Source: Sulfurospirillum sp. 1612
Lineage (GTDB): Bacteria > Campylobacterota > Campylobacteria > Campylobacterales > Sulfurospirillaceae
Direction: 5' to 3'
Length of the DNA stretch: 64,000 nucleotides
Assembly: GCF_036556685.1 (NCBI RefSeq)
Contig: NZ_CP140614.1
Coordinates: 806,001-870,000 of the forward strand
Shown: positions 23,845-31,691 of the stretch, piece after piece
How positions within the stretch are numbered: position 1 is the first letter of the stretch
How the letters are laid out: each line of letters starts with the position of its first letter
Made by a program: the position numbers and the translations under genes
Notes under the pieces: model-generated
Database searches by the model: none
Seen by the model: the letters and a program-made list of their open reading frames with translations, nothing else
Told to the model about the DNA's origin: nothing

Positions 23845-26082
23845 ATGGAATATAAGATCGAAGTCAACAACCAAACCGAGATTTATGATATAGGAAAAGT
23901 TGCAAAACAGGCAGCAGGCTCTGTCATGTTAAAGATTAAAAATACAGTCATATTAGCGGCTATCTCAAGAGATGATAAACAAGTGGATGAAAATTTTGTC
24001 CCACTAACGGTACAATACATAGAAAAAACTTATGCATCAGGAAAATTTCCTGGTGGCTTTATGAAAAGAGAAACCAAGCCAAGTGATTTTGAAACCCTAA
24101 CTTCTCGCATTATTGATCGAAGTTTAAGACCACTATTTCCTGATGGATATGCTTACCCAACACAATTAACCGTGTTTGTTTTGAGTTGTGATCCTGAAGT
24201 CGATCTTCAAGTTGCCGCTCTCAATGCCGCAAGTGCTGCGATATATGTCTCTGATATTCCTGTTAACAAGTCTGTCAGTGGCGTTAGAATAGGAAGAATC
24301 GATGGTGAATTAGTCGTCAACCCTACCAATACGGAACTGTCAAACTCGACACTTGATTTATATGTAGCTGGAACCAAGGAAGAGCTCTTAATGATCGAGA
24401 TGAAAGCCAATGCGAGCATGGATAATAATACCCTGCCTATGATGACAATTGATCCGATGATTGACCCCACTTTGAGTGAAAATATGCTACCGGTTCAAAA
24501 GATAAATGAAGCAACCGAAGAGGAGATACTCGAAGCCATAGATAAAGCACAAGAGGCGATTAGTGCTGCTGCTCATGCTTATGAAGAAGCCTTTTCCCCA
24601 ATTAAAAAAGAAGATGCGGTTCTTGAATACAAACAAGACCTTATGGACGATTCTATTGCTATTTATATCGATGAATTTTATAAAGAAGAGGTCAAAGATG
24701 CCATTGCAAAGATGGCAAAAAGTGAACGTGCAAGTGAACTCAAAACGATTATCAAAAAAATCATGACAGATGATACTGCTATCAAAGAAGAGTGGAGTGA
24801 AGAAGTCGTCAAAAATGTGATGAATGACTATAAGAGAAAAATTGTACGTAAGATGATTATCGAAGATGGCGTACGAGCAGATGGTAGAACACTGACTGAA
24901 GTAAGACCGATTTCAATTGAAACCAATATCTTGCCAAGTGTTCATGGCTCTTGCCTTTTTACAAGGGGCCAGACACAAGCTCTCGTCTCCATTACCCTAG
25001 GTGGAGATAAAGATGGACAAATGTACGAATTATTGACTAAAAAGGGAAATCAAGTGGATAACTTTATGGTCAATTACAATTTTCCGGGATTTTCAGTTGG
25101 CGAAGCGACACCACTTCGATCCCCAGGCAGACGCGAACTAGGACATGGAAATTTGGCCAGACGTGCATTGGAGCCGACTTTAGATGTTGATCGTGTTCAA
25201 ACGATTCGATTGGTATCTGAAATCTTAGAATCCAACGGCTCATCATCGCAAGCAACGATTTGTGGCGGTTCTTTGGCGCTTAAAGCTGCGGGAGTGAATG
25301 TTCATAAATTGGTAGCAGGTATTGCGATGGGTGTGGTATTTGAAGATGACAAACATGCTATTTTGACTGATATCATGGGACTTGAAGATCATGATGGCGA
25401 TATGGACTTTAAAGTAGCAGGAACCCGTGATGGTATTACTGCTTTGCAGATGGATATAAAACTAGGTGGCATCTCAAGAGATACACTAAAAGAAGCGTTG
25501 TATCAAGCCAAAGAGGGACGTAATCATATCCTCTCTATTATGGAAAAAGCAGATGAAGAGATTAAAGTCAATAATTCTATTTTACCAAAATTAGAGCTTT
25601 TTAGCATTGATCCTTCAAAAATTGTTGATGTCATTGGGCAAGCAGGTAAAACCATACGAGAAATTATTGAAAAATTCGAAGTTTCTATAGACTTAGACCG
25701 TGATAAGGGTGAGGTAAAAATTGCCGGTGATAATAAAGAAAAAGTAGAAGCGGCAAAAGAACATATTGTTGGTATCGTCAATCAACCTTCACGTGGTAGA
25801 GATTCACGGGGACGTGATAACAGAAGAGGTGGCAGTCACAGAGACAGCAAACCGGTTCCAAAATTTGTACAAGATGAAGTGGTAGATGGTGTCGTGAAAA
25901 GAATCGTAGATTTTGGTGCTTTTGTCGAATTGCCTGGTGGTATTGATGGATTGCTTCATGTCTCTAAAATTGCAGACCACCGCGTAGAGCGAGTGAGTGA
26001 TTATTTGGAAATTGAGCAGGCTGTTAAAGTGAAGATTCTAAAACAAAATGGCAATAAAATAGAATTAGCATTGGTTAAATAA
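23845..26082 (+). CDS. pnp: Polyribonucleotide nucleotidyltransferase (PNPase)
   Basis: Phosphorolytic 3'-5' exoribonuclease and degradosome component. 745 residues. Two RNase PH domains ([48 protein letters not shown]), a KH domain ([15 protein letters not shown]) and an S1 domain ([19 protein letters not shown]). Between KH and S1 lies an Arg/Gly-rich linker (around [10 protein letters not shown]), which is unusual. The ATG at 23845 follows AGGAGA; the upstream start at 23815 lies in the leader hairpin and is rejected. Confidence 0.97.
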   Translation: MEYKIEVNNQTEIYDIGKVAKQAAGSVMLKIKNTVILAAISRDDKQVDENFVPLTVQYIEKTYASGKFPGGFMKRETKPSDFETLTSRIIDRSLRPLFPDGYAYPTQLTVFVLSCDPEVDLQVAALNAASAAIYVSDIPVNKSVSGVRIGRIDGELVVNPTNTELSNSTLDLYVAGTKEELLMIEMKANASMDNNTLPMMTIDPMIDPTLSENMLPVQKINEATEEEILEAIDKAQEAISAAAHAYEEAFSPIKKEDAVLEYKQDLMDDSIAIYIDEFYKEEVKDAIAKMAKSERASELKTIIKKIMTDDTAIKEEWSEEVVKNVMNDYKRKIVRKMIIEDGVRADGRTLTEVRPISIETNILPSVHGSCLFTRGQTQALVSITLGGDKDGQMYELLTKKGNQVDNFMVNYNFPGFSVGEATPLRSPGRRELGHGNLARRALEPTLDVDRVQTIRLVSEILESNGSSSQATICGGSLALKAAGVNVHKLVAGIAMGVVFEDDKHAILTDIMGLEDHDGDMDFKVAGTRDGITALQMDIKLGGISRDTLKEALYQAKEGRNHILSIMEKADEEIKVNNSILPKLELFSIDPSKIVDVIGQAGKTIREIIEKFEVSIDLDRDKGEVKIAGDNKEKVEAAKEHIVGIVNQPSRGRDSRGRDNRRGGSHRDSKPVPKFVQDEVVDGVVKRIVDFGAFVELPGGIDGLLHVSKIADHRVERVSDYLEIEQAVKVKILKQNGNKIELALVK

Positions 26083-26085
26083 GCA

Positions 26086-26139
26086 TGGCATACAAGGTAG
26101 AGTGAGCGTCTCTACCTTGTGCCAGTGTGGTGGCTTTTT
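26086..26139 (+). terminator. Tandem hairpins after pnp
   Basis: ACAAGGTAGAG / CTCTACCTTGT (11 bp, 7-base loop), extended by TGGC/GCCA, but without a direct U-tract. The same GCCA can instead pair with TGGC at 26131-26134, which is followed by TTTTT. One strand is thus shared between a long stable hairpin and a short terminator-like one, an attenuator-type layout. Confidence 0.6.
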
Positions 26140-26320
26140 GAAAATAATCCATCGCCAGGGAAACAATCTCAAGTGAGCGTGCGCGTATTGATTATCGAGG
26201 ATATAACATTAGGGCAGGATTAACAACCCGCAAAGCACAAAATTTGTCTCAAAGAAACAGATACCAATGCATAAAGTGCAGCAAAAAATTTATATTAATC
26301 ATATTTTAATTTGTAAAAAG
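26140..26320. other. Unexplained spacer between pnp and atpE
   Basis: No convincing gene. Two weak signals: GTGCGCGTATTGATTATCGA (26179-26198) reads RVLIIED on the plus strand, like the start of a response regulator, then stops after 14 codons; and the minus strand has an open frame of 39 codons (26075-26191) containing SLEIVSLAMDYFQKATTLAQ, which looks protein-like but has no start and crosses the pnp hairpin. Neither is strong enough to call. Confidence 0.3.
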
Positions 26321-26321
26321 G

Positions 26322-26407
26322 TACAATCTCGTCGAAACAAAGTGATAAGTAGGGATACGCAAGCCGAACGGACTTTGTAATTTTAATTAAAGATTTCGTA
26401 TCTTTAA
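26322..26407 (+). promoter_or_regulatory. atpE promoter and folded leader
   Basis: -10 TACAAT (26322-26327) predicts an mRNA leader of about 88 bases. It can fold as ACAAAGT (26337-26343) with ACTTTGT (26372-26378), enclosing 28 bases, and as TTAAAGAT / ATCTTTAA (26387-26407, loop TTCGT), which ends just before the GGAG ribosome site. I do not recognise a riboswitch class. Confidence 0.5.
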
Positions 26408-26421
26408 TAAGGAGAATCGAA

Positions 26422-26724
26422 ATGAAGAAAATCGTATTTTTATTGGTTGCATTTGCTGGTTTTGCATTTGCAGGAGAAGATAGTATGGTTCAAGCTTATT
26501 CAGTAGTTGCTGCTGGTGTTGGTTTGGGTCTTGCAGCTCTTGGTGGTGCTATTGGTATGGGTCATACTGCGGCAGCTACAATCGCGGGAACTGCTAGAAA
26601 TCCTGGTCTTGGCGGAAAGCTTATGACTACGATGTTTATCGCTCTTGCGATGATCGAAGCACAAGTTATTTATGCACTTGTTATTGCATTGATTGCACTT
26701 TACGCAAATCCATTTTTAGGATAA
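26422..26724 (+). CDS. atpE: ATP synthase F0 subunit c
   Basis: Proton-binding rotor ring subunit. 100 residues: an N-terminal signal-like segment (KKIVFLLVAFAGFAFAGE), then two membrane helices joined by the ARNPG loop, with the ion-binding Glu in IALAMIEAQVIYAL. The residue after Glu is Ala rather than the Ser/Thr typical of Na+ rings, so protons are the likely ion. As in other Campylobacterota, it is isolated from the rest of the atp genes. Confidence 0.96.
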   Translation: MKKIVFLLVAFAGFAFAGEDSMVQAYSVVAAGVGLGLAALGGAIGMGHTAAATIAGTARNPGLGGKLMTTMFIALAMIEAQVIYALVIALIALYANPFLG

Positions 26725-26737
26725 TTTCTACAAAAAC

Positions 26738-26761
26738 GGAGAGATGATATCTTGTCTCTCC
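26738..26761 (+). other. Hairpin after atpE
   Basis: GGAGAGA / TCTCTCC (7 bp, 10-base loop) between atpE and the tRNA. There is no U-tract, so it is more likely an mRNA 3'-end stabiliser or a processing boundary than a terminator. Confidence 0.5.
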
Positions 26762-26771
26762 ATCCACACAT

Positions 26772-26855
26772 GCGGGCGTGGTGAAACGGTAGACACGCGG
26801 GCTTGAGGGGCTCGTGCTTAACGGCGTGGGGGTTCAAATCCCCCCGTCCGCACCA
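26772..26855 (+). tRNA. tRNA-Leu (anticodon GAG)
   Basis: 84 bases including an encoded CCA. Acceptor GCGGGCG / CGTCCGC, D-arm with GGTAGACACG, anticodon stem CGGGC / GCTCG with loop TTGAGGG (GAG at 26805-26807), a long class II variable arm and T-arm GGGGGTTCAAATCCCCC. It reads CUC/CUU codons. Confidence 0.96.
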
Positions 26856-26955
26856 TAAAATCTTCAACATTATTTATCAAAATTTTTTATCCTACTTACT
26901 ATAATTTATTTGAGAAATCTTTTATTGATTTTGATGCTTCTGTTTAACTCTTTAG

Positions 26956-26961
26956 TATAAT
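26956..26961 (+). promoter_or_regulatory. -10 element for the nitroreductase gene
   Basis: TATAAT 49 bases before the ATG at 27011, in an AT-rich spacer after the tRNA. AAGGAG lies just before the start codon. Confidence 0.55.
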
Positions 26962-27010
26962 CTTTTATTAATTTGAAAAGAGATACCATTTGCTTTTTAA
27001 GGAGTTATAC

Positions 27011-27769
27011 ATGAATCAAACAATCGAACAATTACGCAATCGAAAATCAATCCGAGAGTTTACGGGAGCACCTGTTAAAGAAGAAGATTTACAACTGATT
27101 CTCCAAACAGCTCAAAGAGCTCCAAGCTCCATAAACGGACAACAAGTCTCACTTGTATATACAAGGGATAAAGCTATCATCAAAAAAATCGCAGAACTCT
27201 CCGGCGGACAAGTTCAAATCGAAACGGCCGATGTCTTTGTGACTTTTGTCATCGATTTTAATCGCACGACGATAGCCGCACAAATGGTGGGTAAAGAGCA
27301 TCTCATCGAACAATCAGCTGAAGGTATTGTCTTAGGAGCAGTAGATGCAGGGATTATGCTCAGTTCCTTGCAAAGTGCCGCTGAGAGTTTAGGATATGGT
27401 ACCACCGCCATTGGAGGACTTAGAAATCAACCTGATGCGATGATAAAACTCTTAAATCTTCCTCCAAAAACATTCCCCGTAGTTGGCAGCACTATTGGTG
27501 TCCCCACTGAGAAAGCCAAAAATGCCCCACTCAAACCTCGTGTTCCATTTGAGAGTTTTGCCATGGCGGATACTTATAATCATGAAGCCGTCAAAAAAGG
27601 CGTCACACAATATGAACAAGATTTGAAAAACTTTAGAGAAGCGCATGGTATGAATTATCTCACCTCTTATGCCGAGCAGATTGCGAATTTTTATGGCAAA
27701 ATCTATTTTCGCTCCATTGCAGAAAATCTCACCCATCAAGGATTTGTATTTCAAGATGAAATAAAATAA
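27011..27769 (+). CDS. NfsA/FRP-type oxygen-insensitive nitroreductase
   Basis: 252 residues. FMN-dependent NAD(P)H oxidoreductase. Motifs: RNRKSIREFTG near the start, QRAPSSINGQQVS for FMN contacts, GAVDAGIMLSSLQSAAESLGYGTTAIGG, and the C-terminal arm with Arg/Lys-rich PLKPRVPFE as in NfsA. Native substrates are usually quinones or flavins. The ATG at 27011 is chosen over an upstream start because of AAGGAG. It stands alone, with a separate promoter from the genes that follow. Confidence 0.88.
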   Translation: MNQTIEQLRNRKSIREFTGAPVKEEDLQLILQTAQRAPSSINGQQVSLVYTRDKAIIKKIAELSGGQVQIETADVFVTFVIDFNRTTIAAQMVGKEHLIEQSAEGIVLGAVDAGIMLSSLQSAAESLGYGTTAIGGLRNQPDAMIKLLNLPPKTFPVVGSTIGVPTEKAKNAPLKPRVPFESFAMADTYNHEAVKKGVTQYEQDLKNFREAHGMNYLTSYAEQIANFYGKIYFRSIAENLTHQGFVFQDEIK

Positions 27770-27777
27770 TCAAACGT

Positions 27778-27873
27778 AATTGTGCATAATTGTAAACAAA
27801 TTGTGGCTTTGAGCGTGATTTGTCCTGAAAAAGGGAGGTCTGATTGTTGCATTTGATGTTTTTTTGCTAAAAT
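27778..27873 (+). promoter_or_regulatory. Repeats and -10 before the HMG-CoA lyase gene
   Basis: AATTGT occurs at 27778, 27788 and 27799, spaced 10 and 11 bases, so all lie on one face of the helix. The extended -10 TTGCTAAAAT (hexamer 27868-27873) lies about 65 bases downstream. This resembles an activator-binding array. I cannot name the regulator; no regulator gene is adjacent. Confidence 0.35.
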
Positions 27874-27893
27874 CACTCCAAAAAGGAAAATTT

Positions 27894-28808
27894 ATGGAGT
27901 TCCCCAAAAGCGTCAATATCACGGAAGTCGGTCCTCGTGATGGATTTCAAAGTATTAGTGAGTGGATTCCCACCGAGCTAAAATTAGAAATCATAGAGGG
28001 CCTCATCCAATCAAATTTCAAAAAAATCGAAGTGACATCATTCGTCAGCCCCAAAGCAATCCCTCAAACCAAAGATGCTAAAGAGATTGTGGGTACATTA
28101 CTTCAAAAATATCAATCCAATGATGTTATCTTCAATGCCCTGGTTCCCAATCTCTTTGGCGCCACAGCGGCTTATGAAGCGGGACTTCGCGATATCACTT
28201 ATGTGATTTCCGCAAGCGTGGCACACAACAAGGCCAATGTCAAAAGAACAAGAGAAGAATCCTTTGCAGAACTCAAAGAAATCAAAAATCAATTTCCTGA
28301 TTTACATATCAATCTCGCAGTCGGTACGACCTTTGGTTGTCCTTATGAGGGGGATATTCCCGTGAAGGAAATCAACATGATGGTGCAAAATGGCTTGGAT
28401 ATTGGTGTGAGTGAAATCTCGCTAGCTGATACGATTGGCATCGCCAATCCGTTACAGATGTACACGCTTTTGACTGAGCTCAAACAAAACTTTTCTGATG
28501 TTGATTTTGTATTGCATCTTCACGACACCAGAGGGATGGGCTTGGCTAATGTTGTGATGGCACTGCAATGTGGCATTCACTCATTTGAATCCGCCCTTGG
28601 TGGACTAGGAGGCTGTCCTTTTGCCCCTGGTGCTGCTGGGAATATCGCCAGTGAAGATTTAGTCAATATGTTAGAGAGTATGCAGATCAATACAGGCATC
28701 GTTCTACCAAAACTTTTAGAGACGGTGAAGATTGTCAAAGAGAAGATTAAACCGACTTTGACGAGCCATATGGCCTATGTTGACACGTGTAGTAAAGGAG
28801 TATCATGA
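27894..28808 (+). CDS. Hydroxymethylglutaryl-CoA lyase
   Basis: Cleaves HMG-CoA to acetyl-CoA and acetoacetate (TIM-barrel, divalent metal). 304 residues from the ATG at 27894, which has AAAGGA upstream. Diagnostic motifs: ITEVGPRDGFQS with the catalytic Arg-Asp; the metal-binding HLHDTRGMGLANVVMAL; and the HMG-CoA lyase signature GLGGCPFAPGAAGN with the catalytic Cys, then ASEDLVNML. This signature separates it from isopropylmalate synthase and 4-hydroxy-2-oxovalerate aldolase relatives. The stop overlaps the CoA-transferase start. Confidence 0.9.
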   Translation: MEFPKSVNITEVGPRDGFQSISEWIPTELKLEIIEGLIQSNFKKIEVTSFVSPKAIPQTKDAKEIVGTLLQKYQSNDVIFNALVPNLFGATAAYEAGLRDITYVISASVAHNKANVKRTREESFAELKEIKNQFPDLHINLAVGTTFGCPYEGDIPVKEINMMVQNGLDIGVSEISLADTIGIANPLQMYTLLTELKQNFSDVDFVLHLHDTRGMGLANVVMALQCGIHSFESALGGLGGCPFAPGAAGNIASEDLVNMLESMQINTGIVLPKLLETVKIVKEKIKPTLTSHMAYVDTCSKGVS

Positions 28809-30007
28809 TGCAAAAAAATGGACCATTAAAAGGGGTCAAGGTATTGGAATTAGGCAGTCTCATAGCCGGACCGTTTGCGGGGAGATTGTTTGGAGATTTT
28901 GGCGCTGAGGTCATCAAAGTAGAGCCCCCTCATATCGGAGATCCTCTGAGAAAATGGCGTCTTTTAAAAGATGGTACTTCACTGTGGTGGTATGTCCAAT
29001 CACGCAATAAAAAGTGTATTACCCTCAATCTAAAAGTACCACAAGGTCAAGAGATTATCAAAAAATTGGCCAAAGAGGTGGATATCATCATCGAAAATTT
29101 TAAACCCGGAACGCTTGAAAAATGGAATATCGGCTATGAAGATTTAAAAAAAATCAATCCTAAAATCATCATGGTGCGTATTTCAGGCTATGGACAAGAT
29201 GGTCCATATAGTGCCAAACCGGGATTTGGAAGCATCGGTGAAGCACTAGGAGGCATTCGCTATCTTAGTGGTTATCCTGATCTTCCACCGGTTCGTACGG
29301 GCATTAGTATTGGAGATTCTGTCGCTGCGATTTATGCGGTGATGAGTGCGGTGATGGCGATTTATCACAGAGATGTCAATGGTACACAAGGACAATATAT
29401 CGATGTGGCACTCTATGAGGCGATTTTTAGTCTGATGGAGAGTCTGGTCCCTGAATACGATCAATTCAAATTTATCCGTGAGCGCAGTGGTAACACCTTG
29501 CCAGGCATCGCCCCATCAAATATCTATCTGTGTAATGATGGCAAATATGTTGCCATTGGCGCCAATGGCGATAGCATTTTTCAAAGACTCACCCAAGCGA
29601 TGGGGCGCGAAGATCTTGCTCAAAATGAAGCCTTCAAATCCAACGATGGCCGCGCCAAAGAGATGGCATATTTGGATGCACAAATTACCCAATGGACCGT
29701 CAGCAAAACGATTGATGAAGTGCTGGAAATACTAGATAAATACCAAATTCCCTCCGGTGCCATTTATAATGTGGCTGATATGTTCAAAGATGCGCACTTT
29801 AAAGCGCGTGAGATGATTCAAGATGTCGAGGTTGAAGGCTTAGGCACTCTAAAAATGCCAGGCATTATGCCAAAATTTAGCAACACTCCAGGAAGTATCC
29901 AGTGGTCAGGATTAAAACTCGGAGAAAGTAACCGTGAAATTTATGGAGAATTACTCGGATTAAGTAGTGCAGAGTTGAGTGAAATGGAAACACAAGGTAT
30001 CATCTGA
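28805..30007 (+). CDS. Family III CoA-transferase (CaiB/BaiF)
   Basis: 400 residues. N-terminal signature VKVLELGSLIAGPFAGRLFGDFGAEVIKVE, then SRNKKCITLNLK, the catalytic-Asp region, VRISGYGQDGPYSAKPGF, and the GVYNVADMF-like IYNVADMFKDAH. The family moves CoA between carboxylic acids via an aspartyl-CoA intermediate. Human SUGCT in this family activates glutarate and hydroxymethylglutarate from succinyl-CoA. Coupled to HMG-CoA lyase by a 4-base overlap, so the most economical substrate is 3-hydroxy-3-methylglutarate or a close branched dicarboxylate. Confidence 0.9.
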   Translation: MMQKNGPLKGVKVLELGSLIAGPFAGRLFGDFGAEVIKVEPPHIGDPLRKWRLLKDGTSLWWYVQSRNKKCITLNLKVPQGQEIIKKLAKEVDIIIENFKPGTLEKWNIGYEDLKKINPKIIMVRISGYGQDGPYSAKPGFGSIGEALGGIRYLSGYPDLPPVRTGISIGDSVAAIYAVMSAVMAIYHRDVNGTQGQYIDVALYEAIFSLMESLVPEYDQFKFIRERSGNTLPGIAPSNIYLCNDGKYVAIGANGDSIFQRLTQAMGREDLAQNEAFKSNDGRAKEMAYLDAQITQWTVSKTIDEVLEILDKYQIPSGAIYNVADMFKDAHFKAREMIQDVEVEGLGTLKMPGIMPKFSNTPGSIQWSGLKLGESNREIYGELLGLSSAELSEMETQGII

Positions 30008-30068
30008 TAGTCGTTTTGTTACAATTTGAAATCAATAGTGATGAAATACCATGATAAGGGGCTTTTGA

Positions 30069-30097
30069 TTGACAAATAGCGACATTTATCATAGAAT
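30069..30097 (+). promoter_or_regulatory. Sigma-70 promoter of the TRAP transporter
   Basis: TTGACA (30069-30074), 17-base spacer, TAGAAT (30092-30097). The -35 is a full consensus match, which is rare in Campylobacterota. It lies 31 bases before dctP, so the transporter can be expressed apart from the two enzymes upstream. Confidence 0.65.
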
Positions 30098-30127
30098 TTA
30101 GGGACAAAATTTTAAAAAGGGTTGCAC

Positions 30128-31123
30128 ATGAAATTCAAAAATATATTACTAGCACTAGGGCTTGTATTGGCCGTAGCTTCAACATCTTATGCTTCTAAAA
30201 CCATAAGAGTAACATTACAATTACCTATAAGTCATCCGTTAGGAGAAAATTGGTTAGAGTTTAAAAAATTGGTTGAAAAAAACTCAAATGGAGATTTGAA
30301 AGTACTCATATTTCCATCAGCCCAACTCTACAAAGACAAACAAGTCCCAGAAGCAGTTGGAAGTGGCGCGATAGAAGCGGGGACGGCCTTCTTGGGGCGA
30401 TTTACCGGGTCTGTTCCTGCTGTGGATGTTGTGGGATTACCATTTTTCTTTAAAGATTCAAAAAGTCTGAGAAAAGCAGTCAAAAGTGGCTCTCACATGA
30501 GAACGATTCTCGATAAGGCGATTTTAAAAGAAACCGGTGCTAAAATCTTGTGGTGGCAAGCATACGGTCACAATGTCTATCTTAATAATGGTAAGCCAAT
30601 CCGTGTTCCTGATGATCTCAAAGGCAAAAAGGTAAGAACGTATGGCAAAATTTTGAGTTGGACCGCAGAAGCAGCTGGTGGTTATCCTACGATTATGTCC
30701 GGTTCCAAACAATTTCTCGCATACCAACAACACGCTGTGGATGTCGGGATGACAGGACTCTCCGCTGTTGGCAGTCGTAAGCTTTATGAAGTCATGAAAA
30801 ATATGACCGTTTCCAATGATAGTATTATCGAATTTGTAGCCATCATGAATGATAAATTTTTTGAGTCTTTGACGCCCAAAGAGAAGAAGATTATCTTAGA
30901 TGCTGCGGCGATTGTGGAAAAACATTTGCGCGATAAAATCTACTCAAGTGAAGATAAAATGGTAGAAGATCTCAAAAGTAAGATGAATGTGATCGAGTTG
31001 ACTCCTGCTGAGCGAAAAGCGTGGCAAAAAATTGCAAAGCCAGTGATGCAACGATTTATCAAAGCCACAGGTTCTATGGGTGAAGAGGTTATCAAAGCAG
31101 CGCGTGAAGACGAAGCACAATAA
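30128..31123 (+). CDS. dctP: TRAP transporter substrate-binding protein DctP
   Basis: 331 residues from the ATG at 30128. Signal peptide MKFKNILLALGLVLAVASTS; periplasmic carboxylate binder with QLPISHPLGENW, the conserved Arg segment LKGKKVRTYG, and VDVGMTGLSAV. TRAP binders of this type take C4-dicarboxylates and related acids. The enzyme genes upstream suggest a branched dicarboxylate ligand. A stem-loop separates it from the membrane subunits. Confidence 0.9.
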   Translation: MKFKNILLALGLVLAVASTSYASKTIRVTLQLPISHPLGENWLEFKKLVEKNSNGDLKVLIFPSAQLYKDKQVPEAVGSGAIEAGTAFLGRFTGSVPAVDVVGLPFFFKDSKSLRKAVKSGSHMRTILDKAILKETGAKILWWQAYGHNVYLNNGKPIRVPDDLKGKKVRTYGKILSWTAEAAGGYPTIMSGSKQFLAYQQHAVDVGMTGLSAVGSRKLYEVMKNMTVSNDSIIEFVAIMNDKFFESLTPKEKKIILDAAAIVEKHLRDKIYSSEDKMVEDLKSKMNVIELTPAERKAWQKIAKPVMQRFIKATGSMGEEVIKAAREDEAQ

Positions 31124-31140
31124 TAAAATAATAAAATCAA

Positions 31141-31159
31141 GCAGGGCAAGACGCCCTGC
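31141..31159 (+). other. Stem-loop between dctP and dctQ
   Basis: GCAGGGC / GCCCTGC, perfect 7 bp, loop AAGAC, with no U-tract following. Such intercistronic hairpins protect the upstream mRNA from 3' decay and keep the binding protein in excess over the permease. Confidence 0.7.
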
Positions 31160-31175
31160 AAACTAGAAGAGAAAT

Positions 31176-31691
31176 ATGATAAAAACCATCGATGCTATAA
31201 CAGAATTTTTTGGAAGATTATCCGCTTGGATATACTTTTTTATTGGATTAATTGTGACCTATGAGGTCGTGATGCGCTATGTCTTTACGAGTCCGACGAT
31301 TTGGGTGGATGATATTTCAACCATTGCGCAAATATGGGCGACATATATTGGTGTGGCGTTTGCATTAAAACACAAAGATATGATTGTCATCGATGTGGCG
31401 TTTAAAAATCATGATTCTGTGATGAGAAAAATCCTTGAGACATTTTCTTTGGTTGTTATCATTGTATTTAGTGGTATTGTTATCTATTATGGTTATCAAA
31501 TTTGGCTCGATTCCACGCTCAAAGGTCATACGACAGGTTCTTATCTCTCGATTCCAAAATGGTTCACTCAAGCCTCCATTTGGGTAGGGTTTGCACTCTT
31601 GCTTATCCAAGCACTTGCCGAGATTGTGAAAGTTTGGACGATTGGAATCGCTCCTGATGAAGAGAGCGAAATGATTAAGGAGAGTGTCTGA
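31176..31691 (+). CDS. dctQ: TRAP transporter small membrane subunit DctQ
   Basis: 171 residues with four membrane segments. The family signature VTYEVVMRYVFTSPTIWVDD lies at residues 28-47, and IGVAFALKHKDMIVIDV follows. It pairs with DctM to form the permease. The stop overlaps the dctM start. Confidence 0.92.
   Translation: MIKTIDAITEFFGRLSAWIYFFIGLIVTYEVVMRYVFTSPTIWVDDISTIAQIWATYIGVAFALKHKDMIVIDVAFKNHDSVMRKILETFSLVVIIVFSGIVIYYGYQIWLDSTLKGHTTGSYLSIPKWFTQASIWVGFALLLIQALAEIVKVWTIGIAPDEESEMIKESV

Noticed and set aside
26075-26191. Minus-strand frame opposite the pnp 3' end
   Set aside because: Protein-like in part but without a start codon or ribosome site at its beginning, and it spans the pnp hairpin. 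Kept only as an observation.
26345-26372. Riboswitch-like GGATACGCAAGCCG in the atpE leader
   Set aside because: It recalls part of a c-di-GMP-I (GEMM) core, but the full conserved set of helices and loops is missing.
26213-26379. Plus-strand open frame of about 55 codons before atpE
   Set aside because: No ribosome site before its ATG at 26267, no recognisable sequence, and it runs through the atpE promoter and leader.
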